A stretch of 64,000 nucleotides of DNA from Cellulomonas sp. WB94 (GTDB lineage: Bacteria; Actinomycetota; Actinomycetes; Actinomycetales; Cellulomonadaceae), in the NCBI RefSeq assembly GCF_003115775.1, contig NZ_QEES01000005.1:124001-188000 (forward strand). The letters are read 5' to 3'. The notes under the pieces are model-generated. The model was not told the DNA's origin, searched no databases, and saw nothing but the letters and a program-made list of their open reading frames with translations. The translations under genes and the position numbers were made by a program. Below, piece by piece: positions 8,122-16,656 of this stretch. Positions within the stretch are counted from its first letter, which is position 1. Each line of letters opens with the position of its first letter.

Positions 8122-8868
8122 ATGGGCCCCATGACGCCGGCGCCCGCCGCGGGGCCCGCTGCCCATCGCGCTCTCGTCGTCGACGACGAGGAGCCGCTGG
8201 CCCGGTTGGTGGCCGGCTACCTGGAACGTGACGGGTTCGAGGTGCACGTGGCGTTCGACGGTCTCGATGCCCTGGAGCTGGCCAGGTCGGTCGACCCGGA
8301 CGTCGTCGTCCTGGACCTCGGCCTGCCGGGCATGGACGGCGTCGAGGTCTGCCGCGAGCTGCGGACCTTCTCCGACTGCTACGTGGTGATGCTCACGGCA
8401 CGCGCGGACGAGGTCGACACCCTCATCGGGCTCGCGGTGGGTGCCGACGACTACGTGACCAAGCCGTTCAGCCCGCGTGAGCTGACGGCGCGCGTCGGCG
8501 TGATGCTGCGCCGGCCCCGACGGTCGACGGCAGGTACCCCAGGCCCCGAGAGCGCGCCGCCCGCACCACCGCTCGTGATCGGATCTGTCTCTATCGACAC
8601 CGTTGCTCGCGAGGTGCACGTCGACGGGACCCTCGCTGACCTGACCCGCACCGAGTTCGACGTCCTTGCAGCCCTCGCGAGCCGACCTCACATGGCCTTC
8701 AGTCGACGCGCGCTGATCGAGGCGGTCTGGGGTGACCACTGGGTCGGCGACGAGCACCTCGTCGACGTCCACGTCCTGCACGTCCGGCGCAAGCTCGGGG
8801 ACACCGCCGAAGAGCAGCGCTTCGTGCGGACCGTGCGCGGGGTGGGTTACCGCATGGGTCAGGGCTGA
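8122..8868 (+). CDS. copR: OmpR-family response regulator, probable copper regulator
   Basis: This 248-residue protein has a receiver domain (acidic pair DD at 21-22, phospho-acceptor Asp65 in VVLDLGLPG, Thr in MLTA, Lys in VTKPF). After a Pro/Ala linker comes a C-terminal winged-helix DNA-binding domain ending in VRTVRGVGYRMG. It overlaps the histidine kinase start as TGATG, the classic two-component arrangement. Context (copA upstream, tandem CopR-like boxes at four neighbouring promoters) makes it the likely binder of those boxes. A second ATG at 8131 is an equally possible start. No clear box is seen before this gene itself. Confidence 0.85.
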   Translation: MGPMTPAPAAGPAAHRALVVDDEEPLARLVAGYLERDGFEVHVAFDGLDALELARSVDPDVVVLDLGLPGMDGVEVCRELRTFSDCYVVMLTARADEVDTLIGLAVGADDYVTKPFSPRELTARVGVMLRRPRRSTAGTPGPESAPPAPPLVIGSVSIDTVAREVHVDGTLADLTRTEFDVLAALASRPHMAFSRRALIEAVWGDHWVGDEHLVDVHVLHVRRKLGDTAEEQRFVRTVRGVGYRMGQG

Positions 8869-9998
8869 TGGTCGCCCCGGACCCGCGACGAGGCCGGTCC
8901 GGGCTGGCCTCCCGGCTCCTGGCAGCCATCGCGCTCGTGGTGGTCACCGCCGGCGTCACCGCCTGGCTGGTTGCCGGGGCGATCGGACCTGCGACGTTCC
9001 ACAGCCACATGCTCCAAGCCGGTGCGAGCCACGACCCGGTCGCGGTGCTGCACGCCGAGGAGGCGTTCCGGTCGGCCAGCGCCCTCTCGCTGACCGTGGC
9101 CCTCGCGGCGGCGGTCCTGGCCGCGCTCGCCGTCAGCCTGTTCCTGACCCGGCGCATCGGCAGGTCCCTGGCGGCCTTGTCGACCGCCGCCGCGCGGGTG
9201 GCCGGTGGGCGGTTCGACGCCCACGTCACCAACCCCCACCTGGGGGTCGAGTTCGACGAGCTCGCCGATGCGTTCAATGCCATGTCGGCGCGCCTCCACG
9301 ACTCCGAGGCGCTCCGGCAGCGCCTGCTCGCCGACGTCGCCCACGAGCTCCGCACCCCGGTGGCGACCCTCACGGCCTACCTGGAGGGACTGGAAGACGG
9401 TGTCGAGTCGCTGACTCCGGCGACGGTCGCGGTCCTGCGCGCGCAAGCCTCTCGCCTGACCCTGCTCGCCCACGATCTCGCCGCCGTCACTCAGGCCGAG
9501 AGCGGCGAGCTCGTGCTGCAGCGCGCGCTCGTCACCCCGCAGGAGATCGTCGCAGCGGCCACCCTGTCCGCCGGCGACCGGTTCGCGGCACGCGGCGTGG
9601 AGCTCACCAACAGTGTCGACCCCGACCTGTCGCCGCTCGACGTAGACCGCGACCGCATGGGACAGGTGCTCGGCAACCTCCTCGACAACGCACTGCGACA
9701 CACACCCCCCGGAGGGGTCGTGACTGTCAGCGCCCGATCCGTCGACCCCGGGGCGGTGCGGATCGTCGTCGAGGACACCGGGGAGGGCATCGACCCCCAG
9801 CACCTTCCCCACCTCTTCGAACGCTTCTACCGGGTCGACACCGCCCGCGACCGCACCCACGGCGGCTCGGGCATCGGGCTCGCGATCACCAAGGCGCTCG
9901 TCGAAGCCCACGGCGGAACCATCACTGCCACCAGCGCCGGACCCGGCCACGGCAGCCGCTTCGAGATCCTCCTCCTGGCAGCCAACGCCGCCAGCTGA
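8868..9998 (+). CDS. copS: Sensor histidine kinase, probable copper sensor
   Basis: This 376-residue membrane kinase has a first helix at about residues 17-39, a short extracytoplasmic sensor loop of about 35 residues rich in His and Met (FHSHM and VLHAEEAF), a second helix at about 68-91, HAMP, a dimerisation H-box (DVAHELRTP) and a HATPase domain with DNALRHTP, DTGEGI and a GGSGIGLAI G-box. The tiny His/Met loop fits direct sensing of metal outside the membrane, which is inference. It is translationally coupled to the response regulator. Confidence 0.87.
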   Translation: MVAPDPRRGRSGLASRLLAAIALVVVTAGVTAWLVAGAIGPATFHSHMLQAGASHDPVAVLHAEEAFRSASALSLTVALAAAVLAALAVSLFLTRRIGRSLAALSTAAARVAGGRFDAHVTNPHLGVEFDELADAFNAMSARLHDSEALRQRLLADVAHELRTPVATLTAYLEGLEDGVESLTPATVAVLRAQASRLTLLAHDLAAVTQAESGELVLQRALVTPQEIVAAATLSAGDRFAARGVELTNSVDPDLSPLDVDRDRMGQVLGNLLDNALRHTPPGGVVTVSARSVDPGAVRIVVEDTGEGIDPQHLPHLFERFYRVDTARDRTHGGSGIGLAITKALVEAHGGTITATSAGPGHGSRFEILLLAANAAS

Positions 9999-10408
9999 GG
10001 CGGACGGGTCGAGAAGGTGCGGCCCACCGTCGCAAGCCGCTCCTCGACGTGTTTACAGGTGCGCATCCCCTGGTCCGCCGCCTTCTTGATCGAACCTTCA
10101 TCGCAAGTTGATCGGAAGCGATTCGTCGATGCCGATCCTTGATAGGAGGTCACGCAGGACGATTCACGATGGCGGTCGACACCGCGTCGAGGCGATGCCG
10201 TTGCTCGCCGTTCAGTCGCTGCACGACAAGGCCGACAGGACGGAGCAGAGTCATCGAATCGCAGCCCTCCTCCCCGGATGGTCCACATCGAACATGCCCG
10301 GTCGAGCCCGGTGAGGCAACCCTTACGCGACGCTCCCTGCGCGAGGCGTCGCGGTCGCCGGGTGGTCACGCACAGCGCTCGTCAGGCGTTGACCCTGACC
10401 ACTCGGGA
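9999..10408. other. Intergenic region with regulator box
   Basis: There is no convincing gene between the kinase and the VanY-like pseudogene. The only recognised feature is CopR-like box D at 10081-10100. Confidence 0.5.
10081..10100 (-). promoter_or_regulatory. CopR-like tandem box D
   Basis: Read on the minus strand the site is TGAAGGTTC-GA-TCAAGAAGG, again 9-2-9. It lies about 310 bp upstream of the proposed start of the VanY-like gene, in the space after copS. It could control that gene or an unseen transcript. Confidence 0.55.
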
Positions 10409-11151
10409 ATGCGAGACAGGACCGGCCCTCAGCGAGCGGGCCGCGGCCTTGGCCGCTTGGGGCGGGGCTCCGCGCGCACGGTCCTGCTGCTGGCCCTGGT
10501 GATCTCGATCTCCGGCACCGCCTACCGGGTTGGCACTGCTCCGGCGGCGGCTCAGCCGCAGGCCCGCGCAACAATCAGCACCGTTGACGCCCTCTCGGTC
10601 CAACTCGCATTCACTCCACCGTCCTCGCTCGCCGCTCCGAGCCCCGGACCATCAGCGGTCGAACGAGCGTCGCGCGGCGTCGAGCGAAGCGCGATTCCCG
10701 GCTGCGACGGGATAGCGACCGGCAAGGGCACCAATGGTCGGCTCCCACCGTCCGAGCTGTGCGACCTCTGCATGCCCCATACAAGGCCCGCGCTGACGCC
10801 GCAGTCACCCTGATCGCACTCAACGGCGCCTACTTCGCACGGTTCGGTACCGACATCTGCTTGAGCTCCGGATACCGAACGTTTGAACAACAACTCGCGC
10901 TTCGCGCTGCCAAGGGCGCAATCGCGGCGGGCGCAGGTCAGAGCAACCACGGCTGGGGGCTCGCCGTCGACCTGTGCCCTGCCGCCTACGCGGGCACCCG
11001 AGGCGTGTGGCTCCACGACGTGGGCCGGGCATATGGATGGGCGAATCCGGCCTGGGCCCATCGCGGCGGCGGCGGATCCTATGAACCGTGGCACTGGGAG
11101 TACGTCCCGGGAGTTGACGCCCTCACGGCCGGTGGCGGCGCAGACTCCTGA
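10409..11151 (+). pseudogene. VanY-like M15 peptidase (D-Ala-D-Ala carboxypeptidase), frameshifted
   Basis: The first part encodes a positively charged N terminus, a membrane anchor (RTVLLLALVISISG), a low-complexity linker, and PGCDG...NGRLPPSELCDL, the usual start of the actinobacterial VanY domain. The reading frame then shifts near 10769. The next frame continues with HAPYKARADAAVTL, the FGTDICLSSGYRTF motif, SNHGWGLAVDLC and EPWHWEYV, the zinc and catalytic motifs of M15B peptidases. Restoring one base (a Trp codon, TGG, after CDL) rebuilds a continuous protein. This is either a real single-base deletion or a sequencing error. If intact it would trim peptidoglycan peptides outside the membrane. 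CopR-like box D lies upstream. Confidence 0.75.
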
Positions 11152-11423
11152 CCGGAAGGCGCGGCTGGGCTGCTATCGCCGTACGACCGACAGGGGGCAG
11201 GGGGCCGCCGACGCGGAGCAGATATCAGTGCGTGGGCCTCGGGCCAGAGGCGCTGACTCTCGGCCCAGTAGCGCGGCTGACATGCGCTGGATTCACTGAA
11301 CGCCCGCGCTCCTGGAATCGAGCATCCTGGTGATCGTGACCTCGGCACACCCCGCGCCGTGGAATAACGTGGAATAGGCCACCCTACGCGGCGTTCACCA
11401 CCACGCCACAGCGTGCCGGGTCT
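11152..11423. other. No recognisable gene
   Basis: Spacer between the VanY-like pseudogene and the IS3-family element; nothing supportable is seen in it. Confidence 0.4.
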
Positions 11424-11460
11424 ACGGGGCTTGACCCCGGTGGTGGACACGCGGTGGGTT

Positions 11461-12360
11461 TCACGCGGCGGTGGCCAGCGTAGCCGCGTAGTGGGTGTTC
11501 TCGTAGGTGATGGGGCTGAGGTAGTCGCAGTAGGAGTGGCGGCGGCGGGTGTTGTAGCGGGTGATCCACGCGAACACGACCCGACGTGCGGTGGTCGCGT
11601 CGGGCCACCCGTGGGAGCCGGCGAGGGTCTCGCGCTTGAGGGAGGCGTTGAAGGACTCGGCCATTGCGTTGTCCGCAGAGGTCCCCACGGCGCCCATGGA
11701 GCGGGTCACGCCCAGCCGCTCGCAGAGCGCGGTGTAGTCCTTGGCGACGTACTGACCGCCGTGGTCGCTGTGAAAGATCGCCCCGGCCAGCGACCCGCGT
11801 TCTCGGGCGGCTGCGCGCAGGGCGTCGGCGACCAGGTCGGTGCGCATGTGGTCGGCGATCGACCAGCCGACCAGGCGCCGGGAGTAGCAGTCGATCACGG
11901 TGGCCAGGTAGAGGAACTGCCCGGCCCCGCAGGGCAGGTAGGTGATGTCCCCGACGTACTTCGTGTTCGGTGCGTGGGCCGTGAAGTCACGCTCGAGCAG
12001 GTCCGGGACCAGCTGGCCGTCCGGGTCGGGCACGGTGGTGCGCACCCGTCGGCGCAGCCGGATCCCGGCGATGTGATGGGCGCGCATCACCCGGGCGACG
12101 CGCTTGTGGTTGACACGCTCCTGCTCGCCGGCGCCGTCGTTGAGCTCGGCGGTGATCCGCGGCGCCCCGCACGCACTGTCGGTGGCGTGCACCGCGGCGA
12201 TCCGCGCGGCCAGGGCCGCATCGGCCGTCTGGCGTGCCGCGCGGGCCGGGGCTGCGGACAGCCATTTGTAGAACGAGGACCGTGCGACCTGAACGACCTG
12301 GCACAACCGCTTCACCTCGAAGGTGGACTGGTGGTCGGCGACGAACTGGAAGCGGCTCAC
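11461..12360 (-). CDS. IS3-family transposase orfB (DDE integrase)
   Basis: This 299-residue protein has an N-terminal HTH_21-like segment (RSSFYKWL) followed by an rve integrase core. The DDE residues are visible in YVGDITYLP (first D), HSDHGGQYVA (second D) and NAMAESFNASLKRE (E). The ATG overlaps the orfA stop as ATGA, so orfB can be translated by coupling as well as by frameshifting. Length is normal for the family and no damage is seen. Confidence 0.92.
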   Translation of the reverse strand: MSRFQFVADHQSTFEVKRLCQVVQVARSSFYKWLSAAPARAARQTADAALAARIAAVHATDSACGAPRITAELNDGAGEQERVNHKRVARVMRAHHIAGIRLRRRVRTTVPDPDGQLVPDLLERDFTAHAPNTKYVGDITYLPCGAGQFLYLATVIDCYSRRLVGWSIADHMRTDLVADALRAAARERGSLAGAIFHSDHGGQYVAKDYTALCERLGVTRSMGAVGTSADNAMAESFNASLKRETLAGSHGWPDATTARRVVFAWITRYNTRRRHSYCDYLSPITYENTHYAATLATAA

Positions 12361-12686
12361 CAGTTCGTCTCCCCGGCGAAATACTTCGCCGCCGCGCGCA
12401 AGATCTCCCGCTCGGTGCTCAGCTTGCGCTCGGAGTCCTCCAGCTCACGCACCCGCGAGCGAAGTCGCACGAGCTCCTGCTCGGGTGTCTCACCCGGCGG
12501 CGGGGCCGTCGATGCCGGCCGGGACTGCCCGCGGATCGCCACCCCAGCGGCCTTGATCCAACCCGACAGGGTCGTGTCCATGATCCCCAGATCAGCCGCG
12601 ATCCCCGCGACCGTCGCTGTCGGCGTCGAGCGGTACAGCTCGACCGCATCGCGGCGGAACTCCGCCGAGTACGTCTTCCTCGCCAT
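12357..12686 (-). CDS. IS3-family transposase orfA (HTH)
   Basis: This 109-residue protein starts MARKTYSAEFRRDAVELY, the typical helix-turn-helix of IS3 OrfA. It then has a Pro-rich linker and a C-terminal leucine-zipper-like helix with regularly spaced Leu and Glu (VRLRSRVRELEDSE). It binds the terminal repeats and dimerises with OrfB. The start at 12686 is preferred over an upstream in-frame one because the family begins at MARK/MPRK. Confidence 0.88.
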   Translation of the reverse strand: MARKTYSAEFRRDAVELYRSTPTATVAGIAADLGIMDTTLSGWIKAAGVAIRGQSRPASTAPPPGETPEQELVRLRSRVRELEDSERKLSTEREILRAAAKYFAGETNW

Positions 12687-12814
12687 GATCAGATCTTCTC
12701 GCTTCCTCCAGGCCAGACCTGGAATCAGCGTGTCCACCCTCAGGGGTCAAGGCCCTACCACCTGATCAGAGGCACAATCGGCGAACGTGAAGCCGTTCCA
12801 TTCCGCACCCCTAC

Positions 12815-12852
12815 AGCACTGAAAGACGGTTCGAATCCCACTCGGGGCACCA
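12815..12852 (+). tRNA. tRNA 3'-end fragment / candidate attachment site
   Basis: The sequence contains a T-loop-like ggttcgaatccc followed by actcggggcacca, i.e. the 3' half of a T-arm, the acceptor strand and CCA. The 5' T-stem strand (gacgg) does not pair with the 3' strand (cccac), and no D-arm, anticodon arm or 5' acceptor is present. It is therefore only a 3' fragment. Such fragments are left where integrative elements recombine into tRNA genes, which fits the relaxase and ArdC remnants nearby. A partner copy was not found in the window. Confidence 0.4.
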
Positions 12853-12884
12853 TCTCAACGCTCTGACCTGCAGGTTTGCTGTGG

Positions 12885-14584
12885 CTAACCCGGATCTTTC
12901 ATGGAGCTCGGTCGGTCTGGAGCGCGGCGTCGTTGTCGGCGTTCGGTGCTGATTGTGGCATCGGGGTGCGACGAAGGGCCGCGTGTCGTCGCGGTGGGCG
13001 CCGGTTCCGGCCGGTCGTGCGGGTGCTGGTGGCGGTCAGAGACGAGGTCGACGGCTCAGGGCGGGGCGGGTAGGGCGGTCAGTCGTTGGTGACCGGTGGT
13101 CAGGACCTCGGCCCAGGGGTGGGTGTCCTTGACGTGCAGGATCAGGGTGCGGGCGTGCCGGGCCAGCGTCGCGGGCACGTGCAGGAGCCGGGTTCGTAGG
13201 CGTTTGGGTTCCCAGCGGCGGGCCGCGGTGGTGGCGAACGCGAGCAGCTGGGTCCAGGCCGTCAGGTCCGAGGCCAGTGCCACGATCGCGCACCAGATCT
13301 GGTTGGCGCCGAAGTTCTTCAGCGGCAGGTTCCGCAGTCCTGTGTCTTTGGCGGCGCGGATCCGGTCCTCGCAGCGGGCGCGGCGGCGGTGCCGCAGCTC
13401 CAGGTCCTGCAGCTGCCCGGTCGTGGTGTTCGTGACGAACGCGGTCAGCCGGTAGCCGCCCGCGTCGTCCAGGCGCCCCTGGGACACCCCGGCTCCGGGG
13501 TGGGGTCGTTCGCGGCGCACGATCACGCGCATGTGGGCCGGCCATCCGCCCAGGTGGCCGCCGGCGGCGAGCAGGTCGGTGATGTCGGCGACGTCCGCGC
13601 CGTCGCGGGCCGCACCGTCGCCGTTGAGGGCCGCCGTCCAGGCCGCCGGGGGGATCTGGGCGTAGATGCCCTGCATGTGGGCCCACGGCAGGGTCCACCC
13701 GATCGAGTAGGAGACCCCGCGGCCGGCCAGCCAGGTGACGTAGTCCTTCGTCCCGCCACCGCCGTCGGTGCGGATCAGGACCTTGCGACCTGGGCGGGAG
13801 GGGTTGATCCCGGGGACAGCGGCCAGCGCGGCGCGGGTGACCTCGATGTGGTCCGCGGCGGTGTTCGAGCCCGCGTTGCCCGCCCGCAGGCTCATCGCCA
13901 GCAGCTCGCCGGTTCCCTCGGCGCCGTGGTCGGCGAACGCGCACAGCGGGTGGAACCCGAAGCCCCGCTTGAACGTCGGGGCGGCTTGATCCTTCTCCGA
14001 GTGGGCGGTGATCAGCGTGGCGTCCAGGTCGATCACCAACGGCGCGGCAGCGCTGATCTGGTGCGTCGGGGCGTGCTCGCCGGCCGCGGCCCAGACCGCG
14101 GCCCGGGCCTGCTTCCTGGCCCGGGCGATCTGGGCCAGGACCTTGTCCGCATCGACCCCCAGCGCCGCCACCGCCCGGGAGACCGTCGCCTCGGAGGCCA
14201 CCGACCCGAACAGCTCTGCCTCGCCGCGCAGCAGCGCGGCGTCGGCCAGGCAGTCCCCGCCCAGCACCAGCGCCACCGCGAGATCAGTCAGGACCTTCGC
14301 GGGGTCGTGCACCGCGAACGGTGAGCGCCACCGGTCCAACGCCTGCGACAGCGCGACGTCCAGACCCGCGGCCCGCACCGTCTGGGTCAGCAGCACCCCG
14401 CCGGCCGATCCGGCCGCGGCCACCGGCGCAGCATCGACTCGGACACGCGGGTAGAACCCGATAGCGTTCACCTGGAAGGTGCTCCTCGAACTGGTCTGAT
14501 CTGTCCCTCGCAAGACACATCATCCCAGGTCAGGAGCACTTTCCTCGTCTACGCCACGACCGCGCCGTGAAATCTCCAGGCTAA
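12885..14584 (-). mobile_element. IS1380-family insertion sequence with CTAA target duplication
   Basis: The element runs 12889-14580 (1692 bp) with terminal inverted repeats CCCGGATCTTTCATGG (left) and, read inwards from the right end, CCTGGAGATTTCACGG. It is bounded on both sides by the direct repeat CTAA (12885-12888 and 14581-14584). Four-base duplications are normal for IS1380. The single transposase is intact. It inserted next to the tRNA fragment and in front of the relaxase remnant. Confidence 0.88.
13056..14513 (-). CDS. IS1380-family transposase
   Basis: This 485-residue DDE transposase shows an N-terminal VRVDA segment, the catalytic region VIDLDATLITAHSEK (first D), a FGFHPLCAF motif typical of IS1380, LIRTDGGGGTKDYV (second D) and a C-terminal RCEDRIRAAKDTGLRNLP region. 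Size and motif order are normal. It occupies nearly all of the element, as expected for this family. Confidence 0.9.
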   Translation of the reverse strand: MRGTDQTSSRSTFQVNAIGFYPRVRVDAAPVAAAGSAGGVLLTQTVRAAGLDVALSQALDRWRSPFAVHDPAKVLTDLAVALVLGGDCLADAALLRGEAELFGSVASEATVSRAVAALGVDADKVLAQIARARKQARAAVWAAAGEHAPTHQISAAAPLVIDLDATLITAHSEKDQAAPTFKRGFGFHPLCAFADHGAEGTGELLAMSLRAGNAGSNTAADHIEVTRAALAAVPGINPSRPGRKVLIRTDGGGGTKDYVTWLAGRGVSYSIGWTLPWAHMQGIYAQIPPAAWTAALNGDGAARDGADVADITDLLAAGGHLGGWPAHMRVIVRRERPHPGAGVSQGRLDDAGGYRLTAFVTNTTTGQLQDLELRHRRRARCEDRIRAAKDTGLRNLPLKNFGANQIWCAIVALASDLTAWTQLLAFATTAARRWEPKRLRTRLLHVPATLARHARTLILHVKDTHPWAEVLTTGHQRLTALPAPP

Positions 14585-14590
14585 TGAGCC

Positions 14591-15375
14591 GTCCAGCGTC
14601 CGAGACTTGATCCGGTCACCGCTCACTCACCGAAAACCATCCCGGCTGACCACCGACGCTCGGGCGGGCCACACCGACCGGGTCACCGACGGGACCGTCG
14701 CCCCCACCGGCATCACGACCGCGTCCGGGGCGCTGATCGGTGCCGGGGACCGGGTCCTGACCCGGCAGAACGCCCGCCGCCTACGCACGAGCGGCGGCAC
14801 GTACGTACGCAACGGCGACCTCTGGGACGTGGTCGCCACCCACCCCGACGGGTCCCTCACCGTGCTCCGGGCACACCGATCTGGCTCCGGCCCCGCCGGC
14901 AACGACGAGCGGTCGGGCACGCTGCGGCTGGCGCCCGACTACGTGGCCGAATACGTCGACCTTGGGTACGCCACCACCACTCACCGCGCCCAGGGCATTA
15001 CCGTCGATCAGGCCCACGTCCTGCCCGCACCAGGAATGACCCGGGAGAACCTCTACGTGGCCATGACCCGCGGGAGCACGCGGAACCACGCCTACGTGGC
15101 CATCGACGGCGTCGACGCGGCGTGCGACCGGCTGCCCGACCCCGCCGGAGACTCCCCCGGCCGCGACATCCTCACCCGCATCCTGGCCACCGAAGGCGCC
15201 GAACTGTCCGCCACCCAGACCCTGGCCCGCGCCCTGGACGACGCCGAATCCCTGCACCACCTCGAACCCATCCGCCAAACCCTCGCCACCGACGCCGCCA
15301 CCCGCCGCTGGCACACCCTACTGCCCGCCTGCCACCTCGACCCCAAGCAGATCGCCGCGATCTCGGGCCGGGTGA
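14591..15375 (+). pseudogene. MobF/TraA-type relaxase-helicase, C-terminal fragment
   Basis: The reading encodes a UvrD/RecD-like helicase end: GDRVLTRQNARRLRT, GDLWDVV, then TTTHRAQGITVDQAH and ENLYVAMTRG, which correspond to superfamily 1 helicase motifs V and VI of TraA/MobF conjugative relaxases. The relaxase domain and helicase N-terminal half are missing; the fragment begins right after the IS1380 right end. After about 15375 the frame departs from the family. It is a relic of a conjugative plasmid or integrative element. Confidence 0.7.
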
Positions 15376-15499
15376 ATCGCTCACAGCCGCCCTCAGGGAG
15401 CTGGGCTGTGAGGTGTGGGTCGCCGAAGCGGTCCAGCGCATCCACGAGCGCACTGGTCACCCGGCCGTCGAGATCTTCCCGGTCCCGGTCGCGGTCTAG
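15376..15499 (+). pseudogene. Short unidentified coding remnant
   Basis: One frame reads ESLTAALRELGCEVWVAEAV then QRIHERTGHPAVEIFPVPVAV to a stop at 15499. The composition looks like real protein and the frame differs from the relaxase fragment just before it, so it appears to be the tail of another broken gene. I do not recognise the family. Confidence 0.3.
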
Positions 15500-15597
15500 C
15501 CGCTGGATGTCAGGGCTGGCACCTCGTTCGTGCGGGGACGTCAGTCGCTGCCCGGGGCCAGGCTGGCACCTTTCGGTTGAACTTGAGATCGCAACGT

Positions 15598-15636
15598 GCG
15601 CTCACGGGCGACGGAGTCAGCGCCGCCCGTGAGCGC
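15598..15636 (-). terminator. Hairpin terminator of the isomerase operon
   Basis: A perfect 13-bp stem (GCGCTCACGGGCG at 15598-15610 pairing with CGCCCGTGAGCGC at 15624-15636) lies 5 bp beyond the stop of the isomerase gene. There is no clear U-tract, which is common in high-GC actinobacteria. It could also end transcription coming from the relaxase-remnant side. Confidence 0.7.
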
Positions 15637-15640
15637 TGCC

Positions 15641-16645
15641 TCACCGCGAGCTAAAGGCGGCGTCAAACGCGGCCGTCGGCGCGTCGAAGGCCAGCTTCCG
15701 GACGAAGTCCAACGCCTCGGGTGCACCGATCAGCCGGTCCATGCCGGCGTCCTCCCACTCGATCGACAATGGACCGTCATAGCCGATCGTGGCGAGCATG
15801 CGGAACGCGTCCTCCCACGGCACGTCTCCATGGCCCGTGGAGATGAAGTCCCAACCCCGACGGGGGTCGGCCCACGCCAGGTGGGAGCTGAGCCGGCCAT
15901 TGCGACCGTTCGTCATGCGCTTCTTCGTGTCCTTGCAGTCGACGTGATAGATCCGGTCCTTGAAGTCCCACAGGAAGCTGACCGGGTCGAGGTCTTGCCA
16001 CACGAAGTGGCTCGGATCCCAGTTGAGCCCGAACGCCTCGCGGTGCCCGATCGCCTCGAGCGCGCGCGTCGTGGTCCAGTAGTCGTAGGCGATCTCGCTC
16101 GGGTGGACCTCGTGCGCGAATCTGACTCCAACCTCGTCGAACACGTCGAGGATGGGGTTCCACCGGTCGGCAAAGTCGCGGTATCCGGCGTCCACGAGCT
16201 CCTGGGACACCGGCGGGAACATCGCGATGTACTTCCAGATCGACGAGCCCGTGAAGCCGATCACCGTCTTGACCCCGAGCCGTGCCGCGGTGCGCGCGGT
16301 GAGCTTCATCTCCTCGGCGGCGCGCTGCCGCACGCCTTCGGGGTCGCCGTCGCCCCACACGATGTCGGGCAGCATGTCACGGTGCCGTTGGTCGATCGGG
16401 TCGTCGCAGACCGCTTGGCCCTTCAGGTGGTTCGAGATCGCGTAGACCTTCAGGTTGTACTTCTCCAGAATGTCGAGCTTGCCCTGGATGTAGGCGTCGT
16501 CGTCGGCGCCCCGCCATGGGTCGAGGTGATCGCCCCAGCAGGCGATCTCCAGGCCGTCGTAGCCCCAGCCCGACGCGAGACGGGCAACCTCCTCGAAGGG
16601 GAGGTCCGCCCACTGCCCGGTGAAGAGGGTGATCGGTCGTGACAT
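15641..16645 (-). CDS. Sugar phosphate isomerase/epimerase (AP endonuclease 2-like TIM barrel)
   Basis: This 334-residue protein begins [20 protein letters not shown] and follows the xylose-isomerase-like TIM-barrel pattern. Metal-ligand candidates are seen in [40 protein letters not shown] and SIEWED. Members interconvert keto and aldo sugars or act on inosose-type intermediates. It is the last gene of the ABC-transporter/dehydrogenase operon, 11 bp after the Gfo/Idh/MocA gene, so it probably acts on the dehydrogenase product. The ATG at 16645 has a family-typical N terminus; longer in-frame starts would run into the preceding gene. Confidence 0.82.
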   Translation of the reverse strand: MSRPITLFTGQWADLPFEEVARLASGWGYDGLEIACWGDHLDPWRGADDDAYIQGKLDILEKYNLKVYAISNHLKGQAVCDDPIDQRHRDMLPDIVWGDGDPEGVRQRAAEEMKLTARTAARLGVKTVIGFTGSSIWKYIAMFPPVSQELVDAGYRDFADRWNPILDVFDEVGVRFAHEVHPSEIAYDYWTTTRALEAIGHREAFGLNWDPSHFVWQDLDPVSFLWDFKDRIYHVDCKDTKKRMTNGRNGRLSSHLAWADPRRGWDFISTGHGDVPWEDAFRMLATIGYDGPLSIEWEDAGMDRLIGAPEALDFVRKLAFDAPTAAFDAAFSSR

Positions 16646-16656
16646 GTCGTTGCTCC

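Larger units (their letters stand above)
11424..12757 (-). mobile_element. IS3-family insertion sequence
   Basis: This element of about 1.3 kb contains overlapping orfA and orfB on the minus strand. Imperfect inverted repeats flank it: TTGACCCCGGTGGTGGACAC at 11431-11450 matches the complement of the segment ending at 12750 (TTGACCCCTGAGGGTGGACA). Similarity extends outwards for several more bases on both sides, so the exact outer ends (11424, 12757) are approximate. No target duplication could be fixed. Both ORFs are full length, so the element may be active. Confidence 0.85.

Noticed and set aside
12815-12852. A complete tRNA gene
   Set aside because: The 5' acceptor, D-arm and anticodon arm are missing and the T-stem does not pair; only a 3' fragment is supported.
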